A stretch of DNA of 64,000 bases from Gemmatimonadales bacterium (GCA_019637315.1 JAHBVU010000003.1:124001-188000), one strand, 5' to 3'. Numbered from the stretch's first letter, positions 27,854-36,838 are shown. Numbers and translations are program-made. The notes: generated by a model from the letters alone, not told the origin.

Positions 27854-28149
27854 CGGCCAGCCAGCACCAGGCCGCCACGGGTCAAGTCGTCGAGACAGGC
27901 GGTTACATCCCGGCGCGCCACCTCGACGGGCACCTCGAACTCGGCCACTACGAGACCTGACAGGCGCTCGGCGGTGGTCGGTTGAGCCAGGTGATCCCAG
28001 ATCCGAACGGCAACACCATCCAGCGAATAGAACTGCTCGCCCCGGAGGTCCATCAGCACGAGCTTGTCGCCGTGCGCCACCGATTTCACATGCGGCGACC
28101 GACGGAAGCGGTCAGACGGCGTGCGGCGGAAAATGGACAGCAGTCCCAT
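27850..28149 (-). CDS. Lasso RiPP recognition element (PqqD-like B1 protein)
   Basis: This is a small PqqD-fold protein that binds the leader peptide and presents it to the B2 protease and the cyclase. The core ALHGDKLVLMDLRGEQFYSLDG-type strand pattern (seen here as KLVLMDLRGEQFYSLDG) and RIWDHLAQPTTAERLSGLVV are typical of RRE/PqqD domains. I use ATG 28149 (99 residues); an upstream ATG at 28266 would add 39 residues without family similarity. It is the first gene of the B1-B2-C-A unit and overlaps B2 by 4 bp. Confidence 0.85.
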   Translation of the reverse strand: MGLLSIFRRTPSDRFRRSPHVKSVAHGDKLVLMDLRGEQFYSLDGVAVRIWDHLAQPTTAERLSGLVVAEFEVPVEVARRDVTACLDDLTRGGLVLAGR

Positions 28150-28431
28150 TGCGATCGAACCCACCCGGTGGAAGACTGGCGCGGCTCGTGCACTCTGGAG
28201 GCGGCCGCAATCGACAGGGCACAATCTTCCCGATCGGGGGCGCACCAACAAGGCGACCCCGGGCAAGTAGTTGCCAGGATCCTGTATTACGGACCTAGCG
28301 ATATGCTCGAGCGGCGAGACGGCAGCGCAATCTGCCGTGGCGGATATCCATCAACCTGTTGGACCGGCTCCAGAGAACCACCCGGCCACAATTGCCGATG
28401 GTGAAGAAAGTGTGAATCGAGAATGAGGGCT
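28150..28431. other. Leader region of the lasso operon
   Basis: This is about 280 bases between the inverted repeat and the B1 start, and it should contain the operon promoter on the minus strand. I see AT-richer hexamers (a TAATAC and a CATATC around 28285-28310) but no convincing paired -35, and no second precursor-like small ORF. If the longer B1 start is real, the first 117 bases are coding. Confidence 0.4.
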
Positions 28432-28477
28432 TCGTTCAACCGGCAGCGCAAGACACCCTGCACCACCGGTTGAACGA
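28432..28477. repeat. 12-bp inverted repeat between amidohydrolase and lasso operon
   Basis: TCGTTCAACCGG (28432-28443) and CCGGTTGAACGA (28466-28477) are perfect reverse complements separated by 22 bases. The pair begins 11 bases after the stop of the 28488-30041 gene and lies upstream of the lasso genes. It could be a terminator stem with a long loop or a two-site operator. Confidence 0.6.
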
Positions 28478-28487
28478 TGGGGAACGA

Positions 28488-30041
28488 CTAGCGACGCGCC
28501 GGTCGCGCCAGCGCACGCCCGGCCAGCGTACCGTTGGGCTTGCCGCCGTCGACGGCAACGCGACCATTCACGAGCACGAAAACAACTCCTTCCGCAAGCT
28601 CCTCTGGCGCCTCGTAGGTCGATCGATCCGTCAGACGCGTCGAGTCGAGCACCACGACGTCGGCGTACTTGCCGGCCGCAAGAACGCCCCGATCAGCGAT
28701 ACCGACGATCTCCGCCGTTTGACGGCTGCTCGCCTCGACGGCCCGGGCAAAGGAGATAACGCCTCGATCGAGCACGTAACGCCGGAGTTTGCGCGGAAAG
28801 GTCCCGAACTTCCGAGGATGGCCACCGGACCCGTCCGATCCCGTGACCACGAAGTCCTGACGCATGAAATTGTCGATGTCGGCCTCCTGCATATTGAAGG
28901 ACGCCACACCCGCGTCACCGGCCGCGACAATCGTGATCGCGGCGTCGATCGGATCGACCCCCGTCTCTCGGGCTACCTCAGACAGGCGGCGACCCTTCCA
29001 CTGCCCGGCGGTGATCAACAAAGCATCTGCCCCGCCGCGGCGGCGCAGGTTGTTGCGCATCTCGGCCACCAGGGTATCGCGAATGGTGCGGTCCGCGAGG
29101 CGCCGACGGAGTGAATCACGCCCACCGGCTTCGGCCCAGCGGGGCAGCAACGATGCGCCGATGCTGCTGCCCGATGCCGTATAGGGGTACTGATCCGCCG
29201 TAACTCGCTGCCCCGCCTTGCGAGCGGCCTGGATCGCCGCAATCACGTCTCCGCTCTTGCCCCAGACATCGACACCCAATGCCTTGATGTGGGCAATATG
29301 GGTGGGAAGCCCGGCCTCCCGGCCGATCCGAAGCACCTCCTCGACAGCGGCAAGCAACCCGATCGAATAGCTCGACTCATCCCGAATGTGCGAGTCGTAG
29401 TATCCACCTGCCTCGGCGGCCACCTTCGACAGGGCGATCACTTCCTCGGTCGATGCATAGCTTGCCGGCGCATAGTACAAGCCGGTCGAGATGCCGAAGG
29501 CGCCTTCGCGCATCCCTTTGGCAATCAGGGCCCGCATGCTGTCGAGCTGCGCCGCAGTGGGGGCCGCCGCCGACCCGCCGAGTACCCGCTGACGCGCCGT
29601 GGTGTGCCCGACCAGAAACGCGACGTTCGTACCCGCACCGTCCCGATCAACCGCGGCCCGTGCGTCGGTAACCTCGATGGGACCGCGCCCGTCACTTCCG
29701 ACGATGACCGTGGTAACACCCTGCAGCAGAAACCCCGGCAGGCCGCGTCGCTCGCTGGAGCGGAGGTCTCCATCCACATGAGTGTGCGGATCGATGAACC
29801 CCGGCGCCACGACCAGCCCCTTGGCGTCGATGGTTCGCCCCGCCGTCAGACCGGCAGGCGCCCGGCCCACGAACACGATCCGGTCGCCGCGCACTCCAAG
29901 GTCGGCCAGGCGCGGAGCGGCTCCTGTACCGTCATAGACGCTGCCGTTGCGAATCCAGACATCGACGCGATCCTGTGCCGCGGCCGTATCCGCACCGGCC
30001 GCGACAGAGAAGGCGAGGAACCACGCAAGCCTCATCCGCAT
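28488..30041 (-). CDS. Exported D-aminoacylase-like amidohydrolase
   Basis: This 517-residue metal-dependent amidohydrolase is of the N-acyl-D-amino-acid deacylase group. It has a signal peptide ending near AAAQ and a beta-sandwich start (VWIRNGSVYDGTG). The metal motif FIDPHTHVDGD is followed by YYDSHIRDES, HIAHIKALG and the catalytic Asp in VTGSDGSGGHPRKFGTF. In this group the enzyme removes acyl groups from D-amino acids or cleaves D-residue dipeptides. It is the last of five exported hydrolase genes before the lasso genes. Confidence 0.88.
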   Translation of the reverse strand: MRMRLAWFLAFSVAAGADTAAAQDRVDVWIRNGSVYDGTGAAPRLADLGVRGDRIVFVGRAPAGLTAGRTIDAKGLVVAPGFIDPHTHVDGDLRSSERRGLPGFLLQGVTTVIVGSDGRGPIEVTDARAAVDRDGAGTNVAFLVGHTTARQRVLGGSAAAPTAAQLDSMRALIAKGMREGAFGISTGLYYAPASYASTEEVIALSKVAAEAGGYYDSHIRDESSYSIGLLAAVEEVLRIGREAGLPTHIAHIKALGVDVWGKSGDVIAAIQAARKAGQRVTADQYPYTASGSSIGASLLPRWAEAGGRDSLRRRLADRTIRDTLVAEMRNNLRRRGGADALLITAGQWKGRRLSEVARETGVDPIDAAITIVAAGDAGVASFNMQEADIDNFMRQDFVVTGSDGSGGHPRKFGTFPRKLRRYVLDRGVISFARAVEASSRQTAEIVGIADRGVLAAGKYADVVVLDSTRLTDRSTYEAPEELAEGVVFVLVNGRVAVDGGKPNGTLAGRALARPARR

Positions 30042-30074
30042 AGGTTGTCCTCTCCGAACTCGAGACGCATCGCG

Positions 30075-32084
30075 CTAGGGAACCAGCGCAGCAGGCGCCG
30101 GCTCGACTCCGAGAACATGCTTCGCAAAGAAGTTGTACTCCCGTCGGATCTTGTCGAGCGCGTGACGGGGCTCGTTGAGACCGTGCCCTTCTCTCGGATA
30201 GAACACCAGCTCGACCGGAATGCCGTTCTTGCGGAGCCCCATGTACAGCTCCTGCGCCTGTCCGACCGGCACCCGCAGGTCCTGCTGCCCATGCAGAATC
30301 AGGGTCGGGGTCTTGGCCTGCTTGATGTGCACCATGGCCGACGCCCGGCGATAGGCTTCCTCATCATTCCAGGGCTCGTCACCGAAATAGTCCTCGAGCA
30401 CCATCTGCAGATCGTTGGTCGAATACATGGAGTACATGTTGGTCAGGCCGGCGCCGACCATGATGGCCTTGAACCGATCGGTCTGGGTCAGGGTCCAGGC
30501 ACTCATATAGCCGCCGTAGCTCCAGCCACCCTGCGCCATCCGAGCGGGGTCCGCAATACCGCGTCGGACCAGCTCGTCGAGTCCGGTCTGAATATCCTGA
30601 TAGTCGCCGCCGCCCCAATCGCGGAGGTTTGCGGCCAGGAATATCTCGCCGTAGCCGCTCGATCCGCGGGGATTGGGCAGGAATGCCACCCAGCCCTGCG
30701 AAGCATAGACCTGGGCCGGATTGTACCAGCTCGACCCGAAGCCCTGATCCCAGACCCCGGAGGGCCCGCCATGGATCAGCGCCACCGTTGGATAGCGGCG
30801 ACCCGCCTGATACCCGGCCGGATAGATCAGGACCCCCTCGATCTCCATGCCGTCCTTGCTCTTCCAACGAACCACCTCGCCCTTCCCCAGCGTGGCGTCG
30901 GCGAGCTCCGGGTTGACCGTCGTAAGCTTGGTCATGGCCCATGGCGCATCGGTGCGCGCAACGTAGACATCCTCCGGGGTGTCCATCGCCGAGCGGCCAA
31001 AGGCAACCATGCGGCGATCACTCGAGAGCGACGGCGTCGAACCACCGAACCAGCCACGCGCGCCCCGGAAGTCGGAGAGCTGCCTGGCAGGGCCGCCATC
31101 GATCGGTGCGTGAAAGAGCTCGGTGCTGGTTCGCACCGAGGCCCAGAAGTAGACGCTTTTCCCGTCCGCTGCCCAGGTAACGGTCCCCGGCTGATAGAGA
31201 AAGTCCCGCGCCAGCGGGCGGGGCGTACCACCTGCTGCCGGAATAACCATCAGGCGCGACTGCGAAATGGCGACGGCTTTGCTGGAGGTCGAGGAGAACG
31301 CAATCGAAGCACCGTCCGGCGACCAGCGCGGGCCAACATCAGGCCCCGGATTCTCGTACAGCTTCCTCGTCGCGCCGGTTGCGACATCGGCGATCAGGAT
31401 ATCGGCAAACCGGTTGTCATCCGCCCGAGGCGTCGGGACCGACACGAACGCAATCTCCCGACCACTGGGCGACCAGTCGAGCGAGGAGATCTGGTAGTCA
31501 CCCTTGACCACCTCGCTGCTCTTGCGTGTGGCAACGTCGATCAAGTGGAGGCGGGCCGGAATGAAGTTCTGATCCACGACAATCGCGTCGTCTTTTTCCT
31601 TCTGACGCTTCTCTTCCTCCGGAGTCGGCTCTCGCTGCGCAACGTAGGCAATGCGATTGCCGTCCGGTGCCCACGCGAAAGATTGAATTCCGGTCTTCGA
31701 GTCCGTCAGCTTCTCCGCTTCGCCGCCGAAGGGGGAGATCAGAAAAATCTGCGGCTTGCCCTCCCGCGCCGAGACAAATGCGATCCGTCTGCCATCCGGC
31801 GACCACGCCGGTTGATCATCCATTGCCTTGGAACTGGTGAGGCGGATCGACTCCCCGCCCGCCGATGGCACCAGCCAGATATCGGAGTTGGTCGTGCTCT
31901 CCGTCAGGTTGGGCACCGTAACGCTGTAAACGACATGCCGACCATCCGGCGAGATCGCAACGGGACCGAGGGTCCGCATGGCGGCCGCCCGCTCCGGTGT
32001 CAGCGCCTTCTGCGCATCGACCGAGCCCACCACGAGGCCAAGGAGGACGACACCAGCCAGCCACCCAACAGACTTTGCGCGCAT
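30075..32084 (-). CDS. Exported S9-family prolyl oligopeptidase-like peptidase (copy 1)
   Basis: This 669-residue serine peptidase has an N-terminal signal peptide and a WD40-like/TolB beta-propeller with repeated SPDGRxIAF units. A C-terminal alpha/beta hydrolase domain follows, with nucleophile Ser in GGWSYGGYMSAW (near 521), Asp in HGQQDLRVP (near 600) and His in EGHGLNEP (near 634). The family covers dipeptidyl and acylaminoacyl peptidases. It shares long identical stretches with the next gene upstream, so the two are a tandem duplication. ATG 32084 is chosen for the signal peptide; ATG 32108 is possible. Confidence 0.92.
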   Translation of the reverse strand: MRAKSVGWLAGVVLLGLVVGSVDAQKALTPERAAAMRTLGPVAISPDGRHVVYSVTVPNLTESTTNSDIWLVPSAGGESIRLTSSKAMDDQPAWSPDGRRIAFVSAREGKPQIFLISPFGGEAEKLTDSKTGIQSFAWAPDGNRIAYVAQREPTPEEEKRQKEKDDAIVVDQNFIPARLHLIDVATRKSSEVVKGDYQISSLDWSPSGREIAFVSVPTPRADDNRFADILIADVATGATRKLYENPGPDVGPRWSPDGASIAFSSTSSKAVAISQSRLMVIPAAGGTPRPLARDFLYQPGTVTWAADGKSVYFWASVRTSTELFHAPIDGGPARQLSDFRGARGWFGGSTPSLSSDRRMVAFGRSAMDTPEDVYVARTDAPWAMTKLTTVNPELADATLGKGEVVRWKSKDGMEIEGVLIYPAGYQAGRRYPTVALIHGGPSGVWDQGFGSSWYNPAQVYASQGWVAFLPNPRGSSGYGEIFLAANLRDWGGGDYQDIQTGLDELVRRGIADPARMAQGGWSYGGYMSAWTLTQTDRFKAIMVGAGLTNMYSMYSTNDLQMVLEDYFGDEPWNDEEAYRRASAMVHIKQAKTPTLILHGQQDLRVPVGQAQELYMGLRKNGIPVELVFYPREGHGLNEPRHALDKIRREYNFFAKHVLGVEPAPAALVP

Positions 32085-32122
32085 AGATGGATTCCGTTCA
32101 GGATGCATAGGGATAGCTAGCG

Positions 32123-34114
32123 TCATGGGATCAGCGCGGGCTTGTCGGACACATCGACCCCAAGCACGCGCTTCGAGAAGAAGGCATACTCGCGCCGCAT
32201 CCGGTCGAGCTGATGCCGCGGCTCGGACAACCCGTGCCCCGCTCGGGGGTAGAAGACGAGCTCGACCGGCACGCCGTTCTTCTTGAGCCCCATGTAGAGC
32301 TCCTGCGCCTGCCCGATCGGCACCCGGAGGTCCTGCTGCCCGTGCAGAATCAGGGTCGGCGTCTTGGCCTGCTTGATGTAGACCATCGCCGAGGCCCGCC
32401 GATAGGCTTCCTCGTCGTCCCACGGCTCGGCACCGAAATAGTTCTCGAGGGTCGTCTGGAGATCGTTGGTCGAGTACATCGAATACATGTTGGTAAGCCC
32501 GGCGCCGACCATCAGCGCCTTGAAGCGATCGGTCTGCGTCAGGGTCCACGCCGTCATGTATCCGCCGTAGCTCCAGCCACTCTGGCCCAGCCGATCAGGG
32601 TCGGCCACGCCACGACGCACCAGTTCGTCCAAACCCGTCTGAATGTCCTGGTAGTCGCCGCCGCCCCAATCCCGCACGTTGGCCTTCATGAAGGCGTCGC
32701 CGTAGCCGCTCGACCCCCGCACATTCGGATAGAAGCTGACCCAACCGCGTCCGGCCCAGATATGGCCATAGTTACCGGACGAGCCCGGGAAACCCTGGGT
32801 CCACACCCCGGACGGCCCGCCGTGAATGAACGCCATGGTCGGATACCGCTTGGACGGATCATAGTCCGGCGGGTAGATCAGGACGCCTTCGATTTCCATC
32901 CCGTCCTTGCTCTTCCAGCGGTACAGCTCTCCCCGACCGAGCGCAATCTCGGCCAGCTGCGGATTGTGGTCGGTGAGCTTGACCGGAGCGAACCGTGCCG
33001 GATCGCGGACCACATAGACGTCGTTCGGCCGGGTGACGTCCGAGACGGTAAAGGCGATGGTCCGGCCGTCGTCGGACATCGTGGCGCCGCTCATCGTCCC
33101 GTTGTGCGAGGTCAGCTGCTTCGGTTCGCCGCCGGCCACCGGCACCGAGAAGAGCTGGTTGGTGGTGCGCACCGACGCCGTGAAGAACAGGGTCCGACCA
33201 TCCGCCGACCAGGTTGCCGCTCCGGGCTGATAGAGGAAACGTGTGGCAACGGTCCGCGGCGTGCCGCCGGCGGCGGGAATCACCTTGAGTTCGGTCTGAC
33301 CGAAGCCGTCGGGCCGGCTCGAGAAGGCGATCCACCGGCCATCGGGTGACCAGCGCGGATTGTTGTCGATACCGGGGTTCTCGAAGAGCTTCCGCTTCTC
33401 TTTACTCGCCAGCGTGATGATGTACACGTCCGACCGGGCGCCGTCGTCAGCCGCAGGCGTGGGGCGGACCTCGTAGGCCAGCTGCGTGCCGTCCGGCGAC
33501 CATTGCGGGTTCGAGGGATGGAAATCGCCCGCGACGACCTCGGCGGCCTTCTTGGTCGCGACATCGATGGTCCAGATCCGGCCGAATCGGTGATCCTGAT
33601 CGACCACGATCGCGTCATCGCGGTCCTTCTGCTTCTTCTCTTCCTCCGCCGTCCACTCGCGAAGAGCCGTGTAAGCAATCGTCTTGCCATCCGGCGACCA
33701 GACGAGACTCTGGACCCCGCTCTTCGACGAGGTCAGCTTCTCCGCTTCACCTCCGTTAGGCCGGATCAACCAGATCTGCGGCCGTTCTTCACGCGCCGAG
33801 ATGAAGGCAATCCACTTGCTGTCCGGTGACCAGCGCGGGGACCCATCGGCCCGGGGACTGGTGGTCAAGCGAACCGGCTCCCCCCCGGCAGTGGCCACGA
33901 GCCAGACGTCGGTGTTAATGGTGTTCTGCTCGAGTTCGGTCTGACTGACGACATACGCGACCCAGCGCCCGTCAGGCGAGACCTGCGGATCGGACACCTG
34001 CTTGAGAGCCAGAATGTCCTCGGGCGTCATCGGACGTTGTGCCACGGCCGACCCGACCCCAAGCACGACCAGGAACGTGAGGACGGCGATCAACTGCTTC
34101 AGTCGGTTCATCAT
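32123..34114 (-). CDS. Exported S9-family prolyl oligopeptidase-like peptidase (copy 2)
   Basis: This 663-residue paralogue of the gene downstream has the same order: signal peptide (ending AVAQ), beta-propeller with SPDGRW/SPDSKW blades, then the hydrolase domain. The catalytic residues are Ser in GWSYGGYMTAW (near 513), Asp in HGQQDLRVP and His in AGHGLSEP. Stretches such as WGGGDYQDIQTGLDELVRRG are identical in both copies. Residues around 400-460 and the propeller differ more, as expected if substrate choice has diverged. The stop lies 38 bases before copy 1. Confidence 0.92.
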   Translation of the reverse strand: MMNRLKQLIAVLTFLVVLGVGSAVAQRPMTPEDILALKQVSDPQVSPDGRWVAYVVSQTELEQNTINTDVWLVATAGGEPVRLTTSPRADGSPRWSPDSKWIAFISAREERPQIWLIRPNGGEAEKLTSSKSGVQSLVWSPDGKTIAYTALREWTAEEEKKQKDRDDAIVVDQDHRFGRIWTIDVATKKAAEVVAGDFHPSNPQWSPDGTQLAYEVRPTPAADDGARSDVYIITLASKEKRKLFENPGIDNNPRWSPDGRWIAFSSRPDGFGQTELKVIPAAGGTPRTVATRFLYQPGAATWSADGRTLFFTASVRTTNQLFSVPVAGGEPKQLTSHNGTMSGATMSDDGRTIAFTVSDVTRPNDVYVVRDPARFAPVKLTDHNPQLAEIALGRGELYRWKSKDGMEIEGVLIYPPDYDPSKRYPTMAFIHGGPSGVWTQGFPGSSGNYGHIWAGRGWVSFYPNVRGSSGYGDAFMKANVRDWGGGDYQDIQTGLDELVRRGVADPDRLGQSGWSYGGYMTAWTLTQTDRFKALMVGAGLTNMYSMYSTNDLQTTLENYFGAEPWDDEEAYRRASAMVYIKQAKTPTLILHGQQDLRVPIGQAQELYMGLKKNGVPVELVFYPRAGHGLSEPRHQLDRMRREYAFFSKRVLGVDVSDKPALIP

Positions 34115-34186
34115 GTACCCGCTTCCCCGCGACTTCGAAAAGGTGAAACCGATAACGCATCCGGCCGAGAGTGACCGAATGCCCTG

Positions 34187-35278
34187 CTAATCTCGCGGCG
34201 TGGCGGCCGGGAGGCCGAGCACGAGCCGAGCCAGCGCAGCGCCCAAACCAGAGGCCTGACCGTTGGCGGTGTTGGTCAGCACGACCACCGTGAGCCGGTC
34301 GTCCGGATAATTGGCGAGCCACGCACTAAAACCGTTGATTCCGCCACTGTGGGCCACCTGCCGATGCCCCTGGAGTGCGCCGATGCTGACACCGTAGCCA
34401 TACTCACCGCTTGCTCCGGACTTGAGGTGCCCCGTGCGCATGGCGGTCAGCCATTGCGGCCCCAGAACTCGACCCCCATCGAGCGCCCGTTGCCAGGCGA
34501 GCAGATCGAGGACGTTCGAGCAGAGCGATCCGGCGCCGGCAGGAATGTTCATACTGATCGGGCGGTCGTTGACAACCGCGCCCTGGTCGATTGCGTAGCC
34601 GTGCGCTCGCTTGGGGATCAGTCTGGAGTTATGGCAATAGGATGACGACCCGAGACCCTGCGGAGCAATCAAGGCCTGCTCGACTAGGGTCGGGTACGGC
34701 GTGCCCGTCACCTTGCCGGCAATCACACCAAGCAGGAAGTACCCCGAGTTGTTGTAGCGATACTGCGCGCCTGGCTCGAAGTCGAACGGCTGATTGGCAA
34801 ACTCGGCAATCAGCTGATCTTCGGTCAGGTCGAGTCGCGAAAGGGTGGCATAGCGCGGCCCGAGTGCGGTGTAGCTCCGGATCCCCGAGCTATGGGTCAG
34901 CAAGTGGCGGATGGTCATCCGCCGGCCCTGGGTCGGATAGTCGGGAAGAAAGCGGGTGATCTCATCATCGAGACGGATCTTACCCTGCTCCACCAGTTGC
35001 AGAATCAGCGCCGCGGTAAACTGCTTGGTAACCGATCCGATGCGATACACCGTCTCAGCCGTTGCCGGGGCCGAGCTTTCCAGGTCGGCCGCGCCGTACC
35101 CCCTGGCGACCAGCAATTCGCCCCGATACTCGATCCCGATCGAGACGCCGACGTTCTGATGCCGTGCCATGTGGGCCGAGACGACCGAGTCGACCCGACC
35201 GAGCAAGGCGCTACGAGACTGAGCCTCGACGCCGCCAGCCAAGACAATCAGGCATCCCAGGAAAAGTTGCGTCTTCAT
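34187..35278 (-). CDS. Exported serine beta-lactamase-family hydrolase (copy 1)
   Basis: This 363-residue protein has a signal peptide (cleavage near VEAQ) and a class C beta-lactamase/penicillin-binding-like domain. The Ser82-x-x-Lys85 catalytic motif is in RIGSVTKQF, the Tyr-Asn-Asn element in QYRYNNSGYFLLG, and a C-terminal HSGGINGF takes the KTG position. Such proteins are often esterases, D-aminopeptidases or peptidases and not resistance enzymes. A GGAG precedes the ATG. The gap to the upstream homologue is only 4 bp. Confidence 0.9.
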   Translation of the reverse strand: MKTQLFLGCLIVLAGGVEAQSRSALLGRVDSVVSAHMARHQNVGVSIGIEYRGELLVARGYGAADLESSAPATAETVYRIGSVTKQFTAALILQLVEQGKIRLDDEITRFLPDYPTQGRRMTIRHLLTHSSGIRSYTALGPRYATLSRLDLTEDQLIAEFANQPFDFEPGAQYRYNNSGYFLLGVIAGKVTGTPYPTLVEQALIAPQGLGSSSYCHNSRLIPKRAHGYAIDQGAVVNDRPISMNIPAGAGSLCSNVLDLLAWQRALDGGRVLGPQWLTAMRTGHLKSGASGEYGYGVSIGALQGHRQVAHSGGINGFSAWLANYPDDRLTVVVLTNTANGQASGLGAALARLVLGLPAATPRD

Positions 35279-35282
35279 GGGC

Positions 35283-36671
35283 TCACTCCACCCGCTGGCC
35301 GCGCATAGGACCGTCGACCGGATGCTCGAGTTCAATGACCGATGGGCGGCCGGCCCCGCCTGTGAACCGAAGCAGCGGGCTGAGACCGTAGAACCCGAAC
35401 GCCTGCCCACCGAGCGCCAGATAACGATCATCGCCCTGCCAGGCCAGACGGCTCCAACCGGCTCCGCCGCGCCCGATGACCAGACGCCCCTCCTCCTCCT
35501 TCACCTCGAATACGGTCCCGGCCAGACGGTAACGGCCCACCAGCGAGGATCGACGATCGGCCGGGAGCACTTGCTCCCCGGCCGGAGGCAGATCCACACC
35601 AAGTATCCCTGCGACGATTCCGTCGGAGAGTCCGACCGGATCTGAACCCATCGTGTTTGCCAGCACGCTGACGACAAGATCGCGCTCAGGAACGTACAGC
35701 AGATTGGCCTGGAATCCCGTGATCGTACCCCCATGCCGGATGACCCGGTACGGCCCGATGTGATAGAGCGCGACCCCGTAGCCGTAATTCGTCTTCCAGC
35801 CATCGGCCAGCCGAGCCGGTGTGATCATCCGCTGGTATGTCGCGGTAGAAAGGAGCCGGCCCTTGGCCAAGGCATCCCGGAATCGAACCAGGTCGATTGG
35901 GGTTGAGCACAATGCCCCGGCTCCACGGGGAATCGACATGCTCTCCCCGACCGCCCGCTCGAAACCCGCCGCCGCCCGGCGGTATCCCTTGGCACGATTC
36001 GGCACCACGGCGTGTTCGTCGCACCATGACGTCCTGGTCAGGCCGAGCGGCTCCGTGATCCCGCGGGCCAGCACCTCCGCAAGCGAGCTTCCGGTGATCC
36101 GCTCGACCAGCATGCCCGCGAGCAGATACCCGGTGTTGTTGTACTGCCAGGAGGTCCCCGGCTCGAAATCGGGAGGCACGTTGCGCAGCAGGCCGATCAG
36201 ACGATCCGTCGTCAGATCGAGTCGGAAGCTGTCGCGGGAAACGGCCTGCCCCAGGTTGGTAAAGCTCCGGATGCCCGAGGTGTGGTCGAGCAGTTGGGCC
36301 ACCGTGACGCTGCGACCGCTGGTCGGCGCATCGGGCAGATAGGTCCGGATATCGGCGTCGAGATCGACTTTACCCTGATCGACCAGCTGGCCGAGCAGCA
36401 CAGTCGTGACCTGCTTGGTGACGGAGCCGACTTTGAAAATCGTCTCGACGTTGATCGCCGCCGGATTCTCGAGGTCCGCCTGCCCGTACCCGCGCGCAAA
36501 GAGCACCACGCCGCCCTGCATGACGGCGACAGAGACACCCGCCGTCGGACCCGCGCGGAGTTCTCGCGCGGCCAGACTGTCGACCAGCACCGGCAGTCGA
36601 GCGGGATCGACGGCGGATGCCGCAACGGGCGCTGCCGCCTGGATCAGGGCGGTAAACAAGACCAGAAGCAT
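35283..36671 (-). CDS. Exported serine beta-lactamase-family hydrolase (copy 2)
   Basis: This 462-residue relative of the next gene has signal peptide MLLVLFTALIQAAAPVAASA. Catalytic Ser83 and Lys86 are in KVGSVTKQV, YNN in WQYNNTGYLLAG, and RHGGTITGF in the third box. Unlike copy 1 it has an extra C-terminal ~100-residue beta-rich domain (SSLVGRYRLAGTVFEVKEEEGRLVIG), a DUF3471-like extension common in this family. It is the promoter-proximal gene of the hydrolase run and divergent from the aminotransferase at 36839. Confidence 0.9.
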   Translation of the reverse strand: MLLVLFTALIQAAAPVAASAVDPARLPVLVDSLAARELRAGPTAGVSVAVMQGGVVLFARGYGQADLENPAAINVETIFKVGSVTKQVTTVLLGQLVDQGKVDLDADIRTYLPDAPTSGRSVTVAQLLDHTSGIRSFTNLGQAVSRDSFRLDLTTDRLIGLLRNVPPDFEPGTSWQYNNTGYLLAGMLVERITGSSLAEVLARGITEPLGLTRTSWCDEHAVVPNRAKGYRRAAAGFERAVGESMSIPRGAGALCSTPIDLVRFRDALAKGRLLSTATYQRMITPARLADGWKTNYGYGVALYHIGPYRVIRHGGTITGFQANLLYVPERDLVVSVLANTMGSDPVGLSDGIVAGILGVDLPPAGEQVLPADRRSSLVGRYRLAGTVFEVKEEEGRLVIGRGGAGWSRLAWQGDDRYLALGGQAFGFYGLSPLLRFTGGAGRPSVIELEHPVDGPMRGQRVE

Positions 36672-36838
36672 GAATGATAGTTCCAATAGTGCGGTCGGAA
36701 GCGAATCCAGGCAACCTTCGCCGCGGTCGATCCCACTGCATCCCATTACGCACGACGCCCGACGTTCGCTGAAGCCGAGAAGTTTCGCGACATTGGGGGG
36801 CCCTAAGCCCTGGAGCGGGCGGGCGTTACGTTTCCGAA

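Noticed and set aside
28285-28330. Possible promoter hexamers (TAATAC, CATATC) for the lasso operon
   Set aside because: No matching -35 at 16-18 bases was found, so no promoter feature is claimed.
29289-32120. A 943-codon open frame on the plus strand
   Set aside because: It lies antisense to the amidohydrolase and S9 peptidase genes, whose motifs are unmistakable. Its composition is His/Arg/Gly/Pro-rich, as typical of GC-rich shadow frames.
34187-36671. Beta-lactamase-family genes as antibiotic resistance determinants
   Set aside because: SxxK and YxN motifs are shared with esterases and D-peptidases. Nothing here indicates antibiotic hydrolysis, and one copy has a C-terminal extension typical of non-resistance members.
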